64,000 nt of DNA from the NCBI RefSeq assembly GCF_014268805.2, contig NZ_JABWRF020000003.1:276001-340000 (forward strand), read 5' to 3'. Every line of letters starts with the position of its first letter. Position 1 is the first letter of the stretch. The translations under genes and the position numbers were made by a program. The notes under the pieces are model-generated. The model was not told where the DNA came from. It saw only the letters and a list, made by a program, of their open reading frames with translations, and ran no database searches. Positions 24,524 to 32,905 of this stretch are shown in pieces. Source of the stretch: Pseudomonas farsensis (lineage in GTDB: Bacteria > Pseudomonadota > Gammaproteobacteria > Pseudomonadales > Pseudomonadaceae).

Positions 24524-24871
24524 TCAGGCCAGGGCGGCGGCGTACAGGTCGGGCTTGAAGCCCACCAAGGTGCGCTCGCCAAGGTCGAGCACCGGGCGCT
24601 TGATCATCGACGGTTGGGCCAGCATCAGTTCGACGGCCTTGGCCTGGTCGAGGTCGGCTTTGCTGGCGTCGTCGAGTTTGCGGAAGGTGGTGCCGGCACG
24701 GTTGAGGATGACTTCCCAGCCGTGTTCGCTGCACCAGCGGTTCAGGCTGTCACGGTCGATGCCTTGAGCCTTGTAGTCGTGGAAATCGTAGGCGATGGAC
24801 TGTTCTTCGAGCCACGTTCGCGCCTTTTTCATGGTGTCGCAGGCTTTGATGCCGTAAAGAATGTAAGTCAT
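24524..24871 (-). CDS. ArsC/Spx-family thioredoxin-fold protein (YffB type)
   Basis: The 115-residue protein belongs to the ArsC/Spx/YffB family. The N-terminus YILYGIKACDTMKKARTWLE holds the single active-site Cys11, and the C-terminal MIKRPVLDLGERTLVGF carries the RP segment conserved in the family. True arsenate reductases have additional arginines that I cannot confirm, and no ars genes are nearby. The YffB-like subgroup, linked in Pseudomonas to dapD by gene order, is more likely. It probably shares a promoter with dapD; the region upstream (24872-25163) is divergent from the antiporter. Confidence 0.85.
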   Translation of the reverse strand: MTYILYGIKACDTMKKARTWLEEQSIAYDFHDYKAQGIDRDSLNRWCSEHGWEVILNRAGTTFRKLDDASKADLDQAKAVELMLAQPSMIKRPVLDLGERTLVGFKPDLYAAALA

Positions 24872-25163
24872 GTAATCAAAGGGTCAGGCTGGTTTCCCCA
24901 AGGCCTCCCCGGTTTCTCCCGAAAATGAGTCGCGCGATTATGCGACATCGGTTCGTACTGCGCCACGCCCGGCGGCGCTTGGGCAGTTTTGCAAGGTGTT
25001 TGGGCATCATTATGTTACATATTGGCCGGCCGGCTGCGACCATGGTGCAGCGGCCCCAGCGGGCGCTGGCCGTTACCATCGCGGGGCAAAGCGGTTGGCA
25101 TTAGCCCATGGCCGTGTTTCACCCTGAAGTAGCACACCCGTTGATAAAGGAAGTGATTAGCCG

Positions 25164-26810
25164 ATGCAGTCCGCCTACACCGTCCTCATCCTGCTGACGC
25201 TGGTAAGCCTGTCGAAACTGGTCGGGCGGATGATTCCGCTGCCGCTCCCGCTGGTGCAGATCGCCGCCGGTGCCTTGCTCGCCTGGCCGACGCTGGGCCT
25301 GCATGTGGCCCTGGACCCTGAGCTGTTCCTGTTTCTGTTCCTGCCGCCGCTGTTGTTCGCCGATGGCTGGCGCATTCCAAAGCGCGAGCTGTGGCGCATC
25401 CGCGGCCCGGTGGTGGCGCTGGCGGTGGGGTTGGTGTTGTTCACCGTGGTGGGCGCCGGCTACTTCATCCACTGGCTGCTGCCGAGCATTCCGTTGCCAG
25501 TGGCCTTTGCCTTGGCAGCGGTGCTGTCGCCAACTGACGCCGTGGCGGTCTCGGCCATTGCCCAGGACCGGCTGCCCACGCCGCTGATGCATATGCTCCA
25601 GGGCGAGGCGCTGATGAATGACGCTTCGGGCCTGGTGACTTTCAAGTTCGCCCTGGCTGCCGCCATTACCGGCGTGTTCTCGCTGGCTGATGCCAGTTTC
25701 AGCTTCGTGCTGGTGGCCTTGGGTGGGCTGGCGGTGGGCGTCGCCCTGAGCTGGCTGATCGGCCGCCTGCGCGCCTGGATGATCGCCCGCGGCTGGGATG
25801 ACCCGGCCACCCACGTCGTGTTCATGCTGTTGCTGCCGTTCGCCGCCTATGTGCTGGCCGAGCGCCTGGGCGTGTCGGGTATTCTCTCGGCGGTGGCGGC
25901 CGGCATGATGCAGAGCTGGCTCGACCTGCTGCCCCGCCAGACCAGCACGCGCCTGCTCAACCGCAGTGTCTGGTCGTTGCTCGAATTTGCCTTTAACGGG
26001 TTGATCTTTCTGCTGCTGGGCCTGCAGTTGCCCGACATCATCAAGGCGGTGGTCAGCCATGAAGCCACGGTCTGGCCGACGCTTGCCTGGCGCTGCCTGG
26101 ATGTACTGGCGATCTTCGCCGCCCTGATCGTGCTGCGGTTCATCTGGGTGCAGAGCATCTGGCGCTCGATTGGCGCGGTGCGGCGCTGGCGCGGCAAGCC
26201 GGCGCTGGTGCTGATGCCCACTGCGCGCTCCTGCTGGCTGCTGACCCTGGGCGGGGTGCGCGGTGCGGTAACCTTGGCCGGTGTGATGTCGGTGCCCTTG
26301 CTGATTGGCGCAGGCCAGGCCTTCCCCGAGCGCGACCTGCTGATTTTCATTGCCGCCGGGGTGATTCTGCTATCGCTGATCAGCGCCTGCATCGCTTTGC
26401 CGTTGCTGCTGCGTGGCATCACCAAAAGCCCTGATGAGCGCTTGCAGCAGGAGGTTCAGGACGCCTGGCGGCGCACGGCAGAGGCCGCTATCCATGCCTT
26501 GGAGGCTGAAGAAGTGATAGACGCCAGCGCGCCCCAGGATGCCGCCCAGGCAACCCTTGCCACGGAGCTTAAGGCGCGCTTGATGGCCGAGTACCGCGAT
26601 GAGCTGGACAGCTACAACGACACCGCCGAGGCCCGCGCCCTGGCCGAACAGATGGACCTGCTCGAACGCAGATTACGGGTGCGTGCCCTGCGCGCCCAGC
26701 GCCTGGAACTGTACAACCTGCATCGCCAGCACCTGGTGGGTGATGAGGTGGTGCGCCAGGTGCTGGGCGAGTTGGACATGAGCGAGGCCAATCTGGGGCA
26801 TATTAAGTAG
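25164..26810 (+). CDS. CPA1-family Na+/H+ antiporter
   Basis: The 548-residue protein has about twelve hydrophobic helices and a cytosolic C-terminal tail. It matches the CPA1 (NhaP/YjcE-like) sodium/proton antiporters: SPTDAVAVSAIAQDR (Asp125) and ALMNDASGLVTFKFA with the paired Asn152-Asp153 typical of electroneutral exchangers. The tail (about 420-548) is charged and probably coiled-coil. The ribosome site AAGGAAG precedes ATG 25164. Its 3' end converges on the remnant of the metalloprotease gene, whose extended frame runs antisense into this gene. The transported ion is inferred. Confidence 0.9.
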   Translation: MQSAYTVLILLTLVSLSKLVGRMIPLPLPLVQIAAGALLAWPTLGLHVALDPELFLFLFLPPLLFADGWRIPKRELWRIRGPVVALAVGLVLFTVVGAGYFIHWLLPSIPLPVAFALAAVLSPTDAVAVSAIAQDRLPTPLMHMLQGEALMNDASGLVTFKFALAAAITGVFSLADASFSFVLVALGGLAVGVALSWLIGRLRAWMIARGWDDPATHVVFMLLLPFAAYVLAERLGVSGILSAVAAGMMQSWLDLLPRQTSTRLLNRSVWSLLEFAFNGLIFLLLGLQLPDIIKAVVSHEATVWPTLAWRCLDVLAIFAALIVLRFIWVQSIWRSIGAVRRWRGKPALVLMPTARSCWLLTLGGVRGAVTLAGVMSVPLLIGAGQAFPERDLLIFIAAGVILLSLISACIALPLLLRGITKSPDERLQQEVQDAWRRTAEAAIHALEAEEVIDASAPQDAAQATLATELKARLMAEYRDELDSYNDTAEARALAEQMDLLERRLRVRALRAQRLELYNLHRQHLVGDEVVRQVLGELDMSEANLGHIK

Positions 26811-26953
26811 CGGGCTTGGTTGCAGAGCGTCGAGCGGTCGAGGCGGACGAAGAACTCATCCACGCTTATGAACCCGTCGCTGTCGATGTCGACCTGCTTG
26901 ATGATCTCATCGAAAGCCGCCTCGCTATAGGTGTCGCTCCCGGCCAGGCGCAG
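26612..26953 (-). pseudogene. In-frame C-terminal extension of the 318-residue metalloprotease, with an EF-hand loop
   Basis: Reading on in the same frame past the TAG at 26956-26954 gives 113 further residues before the next stop. The first 35 or so include DIDSDGFISVDEF at 26890-26852, a textbook EF-hand loop (Asp, Asp, Asp-Gly, Ile, Glu). Residues beyond about 26810 are antisense to the antiporter gene and look like shadow sequence, so the original end of the protein seems to have been lost or lies near 26811. No separate start codon with a ribosome site precedes the EF-hand. This is best read as the cut-off tail of the upstream gene. Confidence 0.7.
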
Positions 26954-27910
26954 CTACTCCACAGATACTTTGCCGTCCCCGTGGTGGTCCGGCTCCAGTA
27001 GCGTTTGCCGCGCTGCGTCACAGCTGTCGGCGTTGCACTCTGCTACAAGGTCGTTAACGAGAGGTTGCAGAGTGGCAGGGTCTACTCGGCCAGGGTAGGC
27101 CATGGCGATGGCCTGTTTGTCTTTTTGGCTGAGCACGTAGCTGGCCGCAATTTCATAACCGTCCAGCGTGTCGGCCTTGTCGATTGCGTAATGCATGATC
27201 GACTTCTTGTCGTAGCGCAGGACGATGCGGTCGTCGGCGTCTGGCGCACGGAAATAGTTTGCTTGCAGGGCCTCTTCGATGCTGTTTGCGTATAGCGCGG
27301 CGTCCATGTTGCCCTGGGGTCTCTGCTCAATCAGCTTGTCGCGCAGTGCATCCACGTTCCACGGAATATTGGCATCCGGGTGCAGGTGCTCGTGATGCAG
27401 GCCCAAGGCATGGCCGAACTCGTGCAGTACGGAGCGGTTGATCAGGTTCCTCGCGACTTCACGAGATTGCGCGTCGAGGGGCAGGAGTGGGTCCTCGGGG
27501 TCTTCTGGGTCTTCGGGGTATTCGTCAATGACCCAATCGTAGTAAGGGCTCGGATCGAGGGTCATGGTTTCGTAGTCGTACTCACCCTCGCTGTTGCCAA
27601 CAATACTGTGGTTGAGCAATGGCGGCCCGTCGCTGCTGATACGAATCTGCGCACTGAAATCGTCGTCTTCACGCAGCTCGAATTGCAGATTGGCATAGTC
27701 CAGCCATTGACGGGCAGTCTCATACACGTGCTGCTTGAAGTCAGGGTCGGGGTCATCCAGAAACGAGATGCCCAGCGTTTGGCCAGGTGTCCACAGTACC
27801 GAACGCACGATGAGCGAGCGTTTTTTACGTGGCGCTGCCTGGGTGGGTTTGGTGGGTTCTAGCAGCTGCTGCAGGGTATGGGCAGCTTTGGCATTCAGCG
27901 TGTTGGTCAT
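26954..27910 (-). CDS. Astacin-type zinc metalloprotease with truncated EF-hand tail
   Basis: This 318-residue protein is a metzincin. Its zinc motif is HEFGHALGLHHE (His163, Glu164, His167, His173, Glu174), the HExxHxxGxxHE form of astacins, and the Met-turn SIMHY (237-241) ends in the tyrosine typical of that family. No signal peptide is present; residues 1-35 end in a basic RKKRS site that could limit a propeptide. An acidic PED repeat lies at 132-141. After the catalytic domain comes a linker with Cys292 and Cys297, then an EF-hand loop from Asp308 that is cut by TAG at its twelfth position. GGAGAG precedes the ATG. It is a paralogue of the next upstream gene. Confidence 0.85.
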   Translation of the reverse strand: MTNTLNAKAAHTLQQLLEPTKPTQAAPRKKRSLIVRSVLWTPGQTLGISFLDDPDPDFKQHVYETARQWLDYANLQFELREDDDFSAQIRISSDGPPLLNHSIVGNSEGEYDYETMTLDPSPYYDWVIDEYPEDPEDPEDPLLPLDAQSREVARNLINRSVLHEFGHALGLHHEHLHPDANIPWNVDALRDKLIEQRPQGNMDAALYANSIEEALQANYFRAPDADDRIVLRYDKKSIMHYAIDKADTLDGYEIAASYVLSQKDKQAIAMAYPGRVDPATLQPLVNDLVAECNADSCDAARQTLLEPDHHGDGKVSVE

Positions 27911-27984
27911 TGCGGTGCTCTCCAGATTGACGGAAAAGCAATATGCAGGGGCTGTGCAGGGGCAGGGCGGTAGCTATTGCTATT

Positions 27985-28016
27985 CCGGCAGCCTTGCTCA
28001 GGGGCAAGGCTGCCGG
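27985..28016. terminator. Strong hairpin between the two metalloprotease genes
   Basis: CCGGCAGCCTTGC (27985-27997) and GCAAGGCTGCCGG (28004-28016) are perfect 13-bp complements with a 6-base loop. No T tract follows on the minus strand, so it may be a pausing or processing hairpin rather than a classical terminator. Confidence 0.6.
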
Positions 28017-28083
28017 TGATCGGCGCTGCTCTCAAGCGGCGCGCGCAGGTGGCTCTGCTGCTCGGCAGAGGCCTGCCAGCTGA

Positions 28084-28806
28084 TTATCTACCTGGGTACA
28101 GGGTGCGGGCGGCCTGCTTGTCCTTCTCGCTCAGCCGCAGGTTCAGGCCTGTTTCATAGTCGCCCAGGGTGTGCGTCTGCAGGACCGCGTAATGCATGAT
28201 CGATTCCGGGTCATAAGGCAAAACCTTAAGATTCTCCTGCGGCATCGGCAGAAAATTATCCGCCAGCTCCGCTTCCATCTTGTCTTCGATTTCCTCATCA
28301 GGAACGCCTTCATCGGCAAGAATGCCCCGGATCAGGCTACGCAGCGCTTCCAGATCCCAGGGGATGTTGGCTTCTGGGTGTTGATGCTCGTGATGCAGGC
28401 CGAGCGCGTGGCCGAATTCGTGAAGAACCGTGTGTTCGAACAGGTCGTGGCCCGGTGGGCAGCCAATCAGCATGCTGGCGCCTTCCTGTTGCATCGACTG
28501 GGTACCCTGCAAGCTGAAACTGGCGTTCTCGGGGCCGATCCGGATTTCGGCGGTGGCGTCCTCATCGTCGACCCGTTCGAACTGAAGGTTGGCGTACTCC
28601 AGCCATTCGCTGGCAGCCGCGAATATTGCCTTTTTGACGTCGTCTTCGGTTTGGTCCACGAAGGATATTCGCAGGTTCTGGCCTGGGGTCCAAAGACGGG
28701 ATGGCTCGCTTATCGAGCGCTTGCGTCGCGAGCGCGATGCCGCGGCAGGTGCAGACAATTTCTTGCGGATGGAATGTACAACATTGTTAATCAGGGCGTC
28801 GCTCAT
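28084..28806 (-). CDS. Astacin-type zinc metalloprotease, catalytic domain only
   Basis: The 240-residue paralogue of the 318-residue protein has the same architecture without the EF-hand tail. The zinc site is HEFGHALGLHHE (His129, Glu130, His133, His139, Glu140) and the Met-turn is SIMHY (202-206). Both share LWTPGQ, the basic site (SRRKRS, 26-31), EWLEYANLQFE and the C-terminal LSEKDKQAARTLYPGR, where this protein ends. No signal peptide is visible. GAGG precedes the start ATG at 28806. Compared with core genes nearby the sequence looks less GC-rich, suggesting acquisition. The substrate, activation and export route are unknown. Confidence 0.87.
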   Translation of the reverse strand: MSDALINNVVHSIRKKLSAPAAASRSRRKRSISEPSRLWTPGQNLRISFVDQTEDDVKKAIFAAASEWLEYANLQFERVDDEDATAEIRIGPENASFSLQGTQSMQQEGASMLIGCPPGHDLFEHTVLHEFGHALGLHHEHQHPEANIPWDLEALRSLIRGILADEGVPDEEIEDKMEAELADNFLPMPQENLKVLPYDPESIMHYAVLQTHTLGDYETGLNLRLSEKDKQAARTLYPGR

Positions 28807-28958
28807 GTCATGCGTCCTCGTTGAATGAGGGTGACAGGATCAGCGCAGGGTGGGGCGGGCGGGTGTTATTTATGTAGTGCGTCGGCAGATGACGTCACGT
28901 TGCTTGATGGGCCTAGGGGCGTGCCTGGCTGTGGTGCAGGCCGCCCCCACCCAGCGGA

Positions 28959-30155
28959 TCAACGTGCTTGCAGGAACGCGCGAATCCGCTCGGCAGCCTC
29001 GATGCATTCGGCCAGTGGCGCAACCAGCGCCATGCGCACACGCCCGGCACCCGGGTTGACGCCATCGACCTCACGGGACAGGTACGAGCCTGGCACCACG
29101 GTCACGTGCTCAGCGGCGAACAGGTCGCGGGTGAACTCGGCGTCGCAGGCATTTACCTTGGCCCACAGGTAGAAGCTGCCATCCGGGCGCTGTACGTCCA
29201 TCACCGGCTGCAGGATGTCGAGCACGGCATCGTACTTGGCGCGGTACTGGTCGCGGTTTTCACGCACATGGGCTTCGTCGTTCCAGGCCGCGATGCTGGC
29301 CAGTTGCGTTTGTACCGGCATGGCGCAGCCGTGATAGGTGCGGTACAGCAGGAACGGCTTGATGATGCTGGCGTCGCCCGCCACGAAGCCCGAACGCAGG
29401 CCCGGCAGGTTGGAGCGCTTGGACAGGCTGTGGAACACCACGCAGCGGGCGAAATCGCTGCGGCCAAGCTCGGCGCAGGCACTGAGCAGGCCGGGAGGCG
29501 GGGTGGCCTCGTCAAAGTACAGCTCGCTGTAGCATTCGTCGGCGGCGATCACGAAGTCGTGCTCATCGGCCAGGGCAATCAGCTTTTTCAGGGTTTGCAT
29601 CGGCACCAAGGCGCCGGTGGGGTTGCCTGGCGAGCACAGGAACAGAATCTGGCAGCGCTGCCACACCTCGGCAGGCACTGCGTCGAAGTCCGGGTTGAAG
29701 CCGTTGTCTTCAAGGCACGGCAGGTAGTGCGGGGTAGCACCGGCCAGCAGCGCTGCGCCTTCGTAGATCTGATAGAACGGGTTGGGGCTGACCACCAGCG
29801 CGTCGTCGCTGCGGTTGACCACGGCCTGGGTAAAGGCGAACAACGCTTCGCGGGTGCCGTTGACCGGCAGGATGTGGCGCTCGGCGTCTAGCCACCCGGC
29901 TGGCACGTTGAAGCGCCGCTCGCACCACTGGCCAATGGCCTGGCGCAGGGCCGGCAGGCCCAGTGTGCTCGGGTACACCGCCAGCTTGTCGAGGTTGTCG
30001 ACCATGGCCTGGGCGACGAACGCCGGCGAGGCATGCTTCGGCTCACCGATCGACAGGGCGATGGCTTGTTTGCCCGCTGCCGGGGTGACGCTGGCGAGCA
30101 GGGCACGCAGTTTCTCGAACGGGTAGGGCTGAAGCTGGGTCAGGGCGTGGTTCAT
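28959..30155 (-). CDS. dapC: Succinyldiaminopimelate aminotransferase
   Basis: DapC is the PLP aminotransferase that forms N-succinyl-L,L-diaminopimelate from its keto precursor, using glutamate. The 398-residue product is of class I/II fold: substrate segment SIGEPKHASPAFV near the N-terminus, FLCSPGNPTGALVP, the cofactor lysine Lys246 in FHSLSKRSNLPGLRSGF, and the C-terminal Arg region GAGRVRMALVAP. It lies 21 bases downstream of glnD on the same strand, which is also the order in other pseudomonads and supports the name. The accessory region with the metalloproteases begins right after it. Confidence 0.93.
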   Translation of the reverse strand: MNHALTQLQPYPFEKLRALLASVTPAAGKQAIALSIGEPKHASPAFVAQAMVDNLDKLAVYPSTLGLPALRQAIGQWCERRFNVPAGWLDAERHILPVNGTREALFAFTQAVVNRSDDALVVSPNPFYQIYEGAALLAGATPHYLPCLEDNGFNPDFDAVPAEVWQRCQILFLCSPGNPTGALVPMQTLKKLIALADEHDFVIAADECYSELYFDEATPPPGLLSACAELGRSDFARCVVFHSLSKRSNLPGLRSGFVAGDASIIKPFLLYRTYHGCAMPVQTQLASIAAWNDEAHVRENRDQYRAKYDAVLDILQPVMDVQRPDGSFYLWAKVNACDAEFTRDLFAAEHVTVVPGSYLSREVDGVNPGAGRVRMALVAPLAECIEAAERIRAFLQAR

Positions 30156-30176
30156 CGGCGCAAGGTCTCGTAATCG

Positions 30177-32879
30177 TCAAAAGGTGATGCGGTTCGGGCT
30201 GGCTTCGCTGGCCGGTGCGGCTTGTAGCTGCTGGACGATGGCTTCCTGCAGGCGGCTGCACAGTTGCGGGTCGGACAGCGGCTGGTTGTCGGCATCGGTG
30301 ATGAAGAACACGTCTTCTACCCGTTCGCCCAGGGTGGCGATCTTGGCGTTCTGCAGTGACAGGTCGAACTCCAGGAAGATGCGCCCCAGACGCGCCAGCA
30401 GGCCTGGGCGGTCAGGGGCGGTGATCTCGAGGATGGTCACCGCGCGTTGGGCGTCGTTGAGAATCGTCACCTGCGGGGCAAAATTGAAGTGCTTGAGCTG
30501 GCGCGGCACCCGGCGCTGAATGATGGTCGGGTAGTCCTCGGGGTTGCGCAGCGCTTCGGTCAGGCCATCGCGGATCTGTTTGACCCGCTGCGGGTTGTCG
30601 CCAATCGAGCCACCGTCGTTGTCGAGCACTATATAAGTGTCGAGGGTGAACTGGCTGCTCGAGGTAATGATGCGGGCGTCATGGATGTTCAGGTTGAGCT
30701 GGGACATCGCGGCCACGGTCACGGCGAAGAAGTCATGCTGGTCGGGGGCATAGATGAAGATCTGCGTGCCGCCCTCGAACTCGCGCCGGGTGGTTTCCTT
30801 GATCAGCACCAGCGGGCCGCCATCTGCCGGCTGCTGCAGGATGGCGTCGGTGTGCCAGGCCACATCGGCGGCATTGTGCTTGAGGAAGTAGTCGTCGCCC
30901 AATTGCGACCACAGTTGCTCGACGTCGTCCGGGTCGGTGCCTTCGCGTACCAGAATGTCCAACGCTGAGCTTTGCGTCTGGCGGATCTGTTCTTCGCGGT
31001 CCAGCGGGTTTTCAAGGCCGCGGCGCAGCGCGCGCTTGGTCTCGGTATAAAGCTGGCGCAACAGGCTGGCACGCCACGAGTTCCAAAGGCTGGGGTTGGT
31101 GGCGTTGATGTCGGCGACGGTCAGCACGTAGAGGTAGTCCAGACGGGTTTCGTCGCCGACATGCAGGGCAAAGTCGTTGATCACCTGCGGGTCGGAGAGG
31201 TCCTTGCGCTGGGCGGTGGTCGACATCACCAGGTGGTTCTGCACCAGCCAGACGATCAGCCGGCTGTCCCAGGCGGGGAGTTGATGGCGCTCGCAGAACA
31301 CCTTGGCGTCCACCGCACCGAGTTCGGAGTGGTCGCCTTGGCGGCCCTTGCCGATGTCGTGGTACAGCCCGGCCAGGTAGATCAGCTCAGGCTTGGGCAG
31401 GTGCCCCATGAGCTTGCTGGCCAGCGGGAATTTCTCCGAAACCGGCGTGTACTGCAGCTTGCGCAGGTGCTTGATGAGGTTGAGGGTGTGCGCATCGACC
31501 GTATAGATGTGGAACAAGTCATGTTGCATCTGCCCGACGATCAGGCCGAACTCCGGCAGGTAGCGGCCCAGGATGCCATAGCGGTTCATCCGCCGCAGGT
31601 TGCGGTGAATGCCGATTTCACACTTGAACAGCTCGATGAACAGGCTGGTGTTACGGATATCGTTGCGGAACTTGTCGTCGATCAGGTGCCGGTGTTCACG
31701 CAGCAGGCGCACCGTGTCGGCGCGTACGCCTTTGATCTCGGGGTGCTGGGCCATCAGCACGAAGATTTCGAGCATGGCGAACGGGGTGCGCTGGAACACC
31801 TTCGGGTTGGCCGCTTCTATATAACCGTCATGCAGGCGGAACCGCGCGTTCAGCGGCTGCGTGGTGCCGCTGTCGTCATCGGCCAGAATGACTTCTTCGA
31901 AATGCTGGATGATCAGGTCGCACAGCTGGCTGATGCTCATCACCACCCGGTAGTACTGCTGCATGAACTGCTCGATGGCGCGCTTGGGGTTTTCGTCGCC
32001 GTACCCCAGCAGCCCGGCAATGCTGCGCTGGTGGTCGAACAGCAGGCGGTCTTCGGCGCGCCCGGCAAGCATGTGCAGGGCATAGCGCACCCGCCACAGA
32101 AACGCCTGGGATGACGCCAGCAGCTCGTTTTCGCTCTCAAGCAAAAAGCCTTCGCCGGCCAGGGCATGCAAGTTGAGCGTGCCGTACTGGCGACGGGCTA
32201 CCCACAGCACTGTCTGGATGTCGCGCAACCCGCCCGGCGAGCCTTTGACGTTGGGCTCCAGGTTGTACTCGGTGTCGTTGTACTTGTGGTGGCGGGCCTT
32301 GAGTTCGGCGCGCTTGGCCAGGAAGAACTCCCGGCTTGGCCACATGTGCGCGGTGCTGGTCACCTCGAGCATGCGCAGGCGCAGTGGCTCGGGGCCGGCG
32401 ATGGTGCGGCTTTCCATCAGGTTGGTGATGATGGTCAGGTCGGCCCGGGCTTGCTCGGCGCATTCGGCAACGCTGCGAACGCTCTGGCCGACTTCAAGGC
32501 CGATGTCCCACAACAGGGTCAGGAAGCGTTCGATGGCGTCGCGGTACTGCTCGTGGTCGGCGTCGCTCAGCAGGATCAGCAGGTCGATGTCCGACCAGGG
32601 GTGCAGCTCGCCACGGCCGTAGCCGCCCACCGCCACCAGGGCGATGCCGTCCGGGTTGCCCCAGTCGAATTGCTGCCAGGCCTGCTGCAGGATGTTATCG
32701 ACGAACCAGGCGCGATCCTCGATCAGCCGGCGAATCTCGCCACCTTCGCGAAAGCGCCGGTCGAGCACTTCGCCCGCCATGCGCAGGGCCTTCTTGAAGG
32801 CTGCAATGGGGCTGGACTTGAGGGCCAGTTCCGCCTGGAACTGGCCGCGGTCGAACAGCTCGGAATCCACCTGGGGCAT
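30177..32879 (-). CDS. glnD: PII uridylyltransferase / uridylyl-removing enzyme
   Basis: GlnD senses glutamine and adds or removes UMP on PII proteins to control nitrogen metabolism. The 900-residue protein has its domains in the standard order: nucleotidyltransferase with GGYGRGELHPWSDIDLLIL (about residues 78-96), an HD hydrolase domain with LYHDIGKGRQGDHSELG, and two C-terminal ACT domains (one beginning FAVTVAAMSQLNLNIHDARI, one beginning ILEITAPDRPGLLARLG). Nothing is missing. It sits between map and dapC and is probably transcribed with them. Confidence 0.97.
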   Translation of the reverse strand: MPQVDSELFDRGQFQAELALKSSPIAAFKKALRMAGEVLDRRFREGGEIRRLIEDRAWFVDNILQQAWQQFDWGNPDGIALVAVGGYGRGELHPWSDIDLLILLSDADHEQYRDAIERFLTLLWDIGLEVGQSVRSVAECAEQARADLTIITNLMESRTIAGPEPLRLRMLEVTSTAHMWPSREFFLAKRAELKARHHKYNDTEYNLEPNVKGSPGGLRDIQTVLWVARRQYGTLNLHALAGEGFLLESENELLASSQAFLWRVRYALHMLAGRAEDRLLFDHQRSIAGLLGYGDENPKRAIEQFMQQYYRVVMSISQLCDLIIQHFEEVILADDDSGTTQPLNARFRLHDGYIEAANPKVFQRTPFAMLEIFVLMAQHPEIKGVRADTVRLLREHRHLIDDKFRNDIRNTSLFIELFKCEIGIHRNLRRMNRYGILGRYLPEFGLIVGQMQHDLFHIYTVDAHTLNLIKHLRKLQYTPVSEKFPLASKLMGHLPKPELIYLAGLYHDIGKGRQGDHSELGAVDAKVFCERHQLPAWDSRLIVWLVQNHLVMSTTAQRKDLSDPQVINDFALHVGDETRLDYLYVLTVADINATNPSLWNSWRASLLRQLYTETKRALRRGLENPLDREEQIRQTQSSALDILVREGTDPDDVEQLWSQLGDDYFLKHNAADVAWHTDAILQQPADGGPLVLIKETTRREFEGGTQIFIYAPDQHDFFAVTVAAMSQLNLNIHDARIITSSSQFTLDTYIVLDNDGGSIGDNPQRVKQIRDGLTEALRNPEDYPTIIQRRVPRQLKHFNFAPQVTILNDAQRAVTILEITAPDRPGLLARLGRIFLEFDLSLQNAKIATLGERVEDVFFITDADNQPLSDPQLCSRLQEAIVQQLQAAPASEASPNRITF

Positions 32880-32905
32880 CGAGTCGCGTTCCTGTTGGCT
32901 GGGCG

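Noticed and set aside
27472..27520. Short GA-rich repeat within the 318-residue protease that could be a phase-variable tract
   Set aside because: It encodes only three PED tripeptides in frame. Changes by 9-base units would not switch the frame, and the copy number is too low to expect slippage.
27911..28084. A lost EF-hand tail behind the 240-residue protease, like that of its paralogue
   Set aside because: Reading on past the TAA gives an Arg/Ala/Pro-rich stretch with no EF-hand pattern, and a strong hairpin follows at once, so this gene appears to end naturally.
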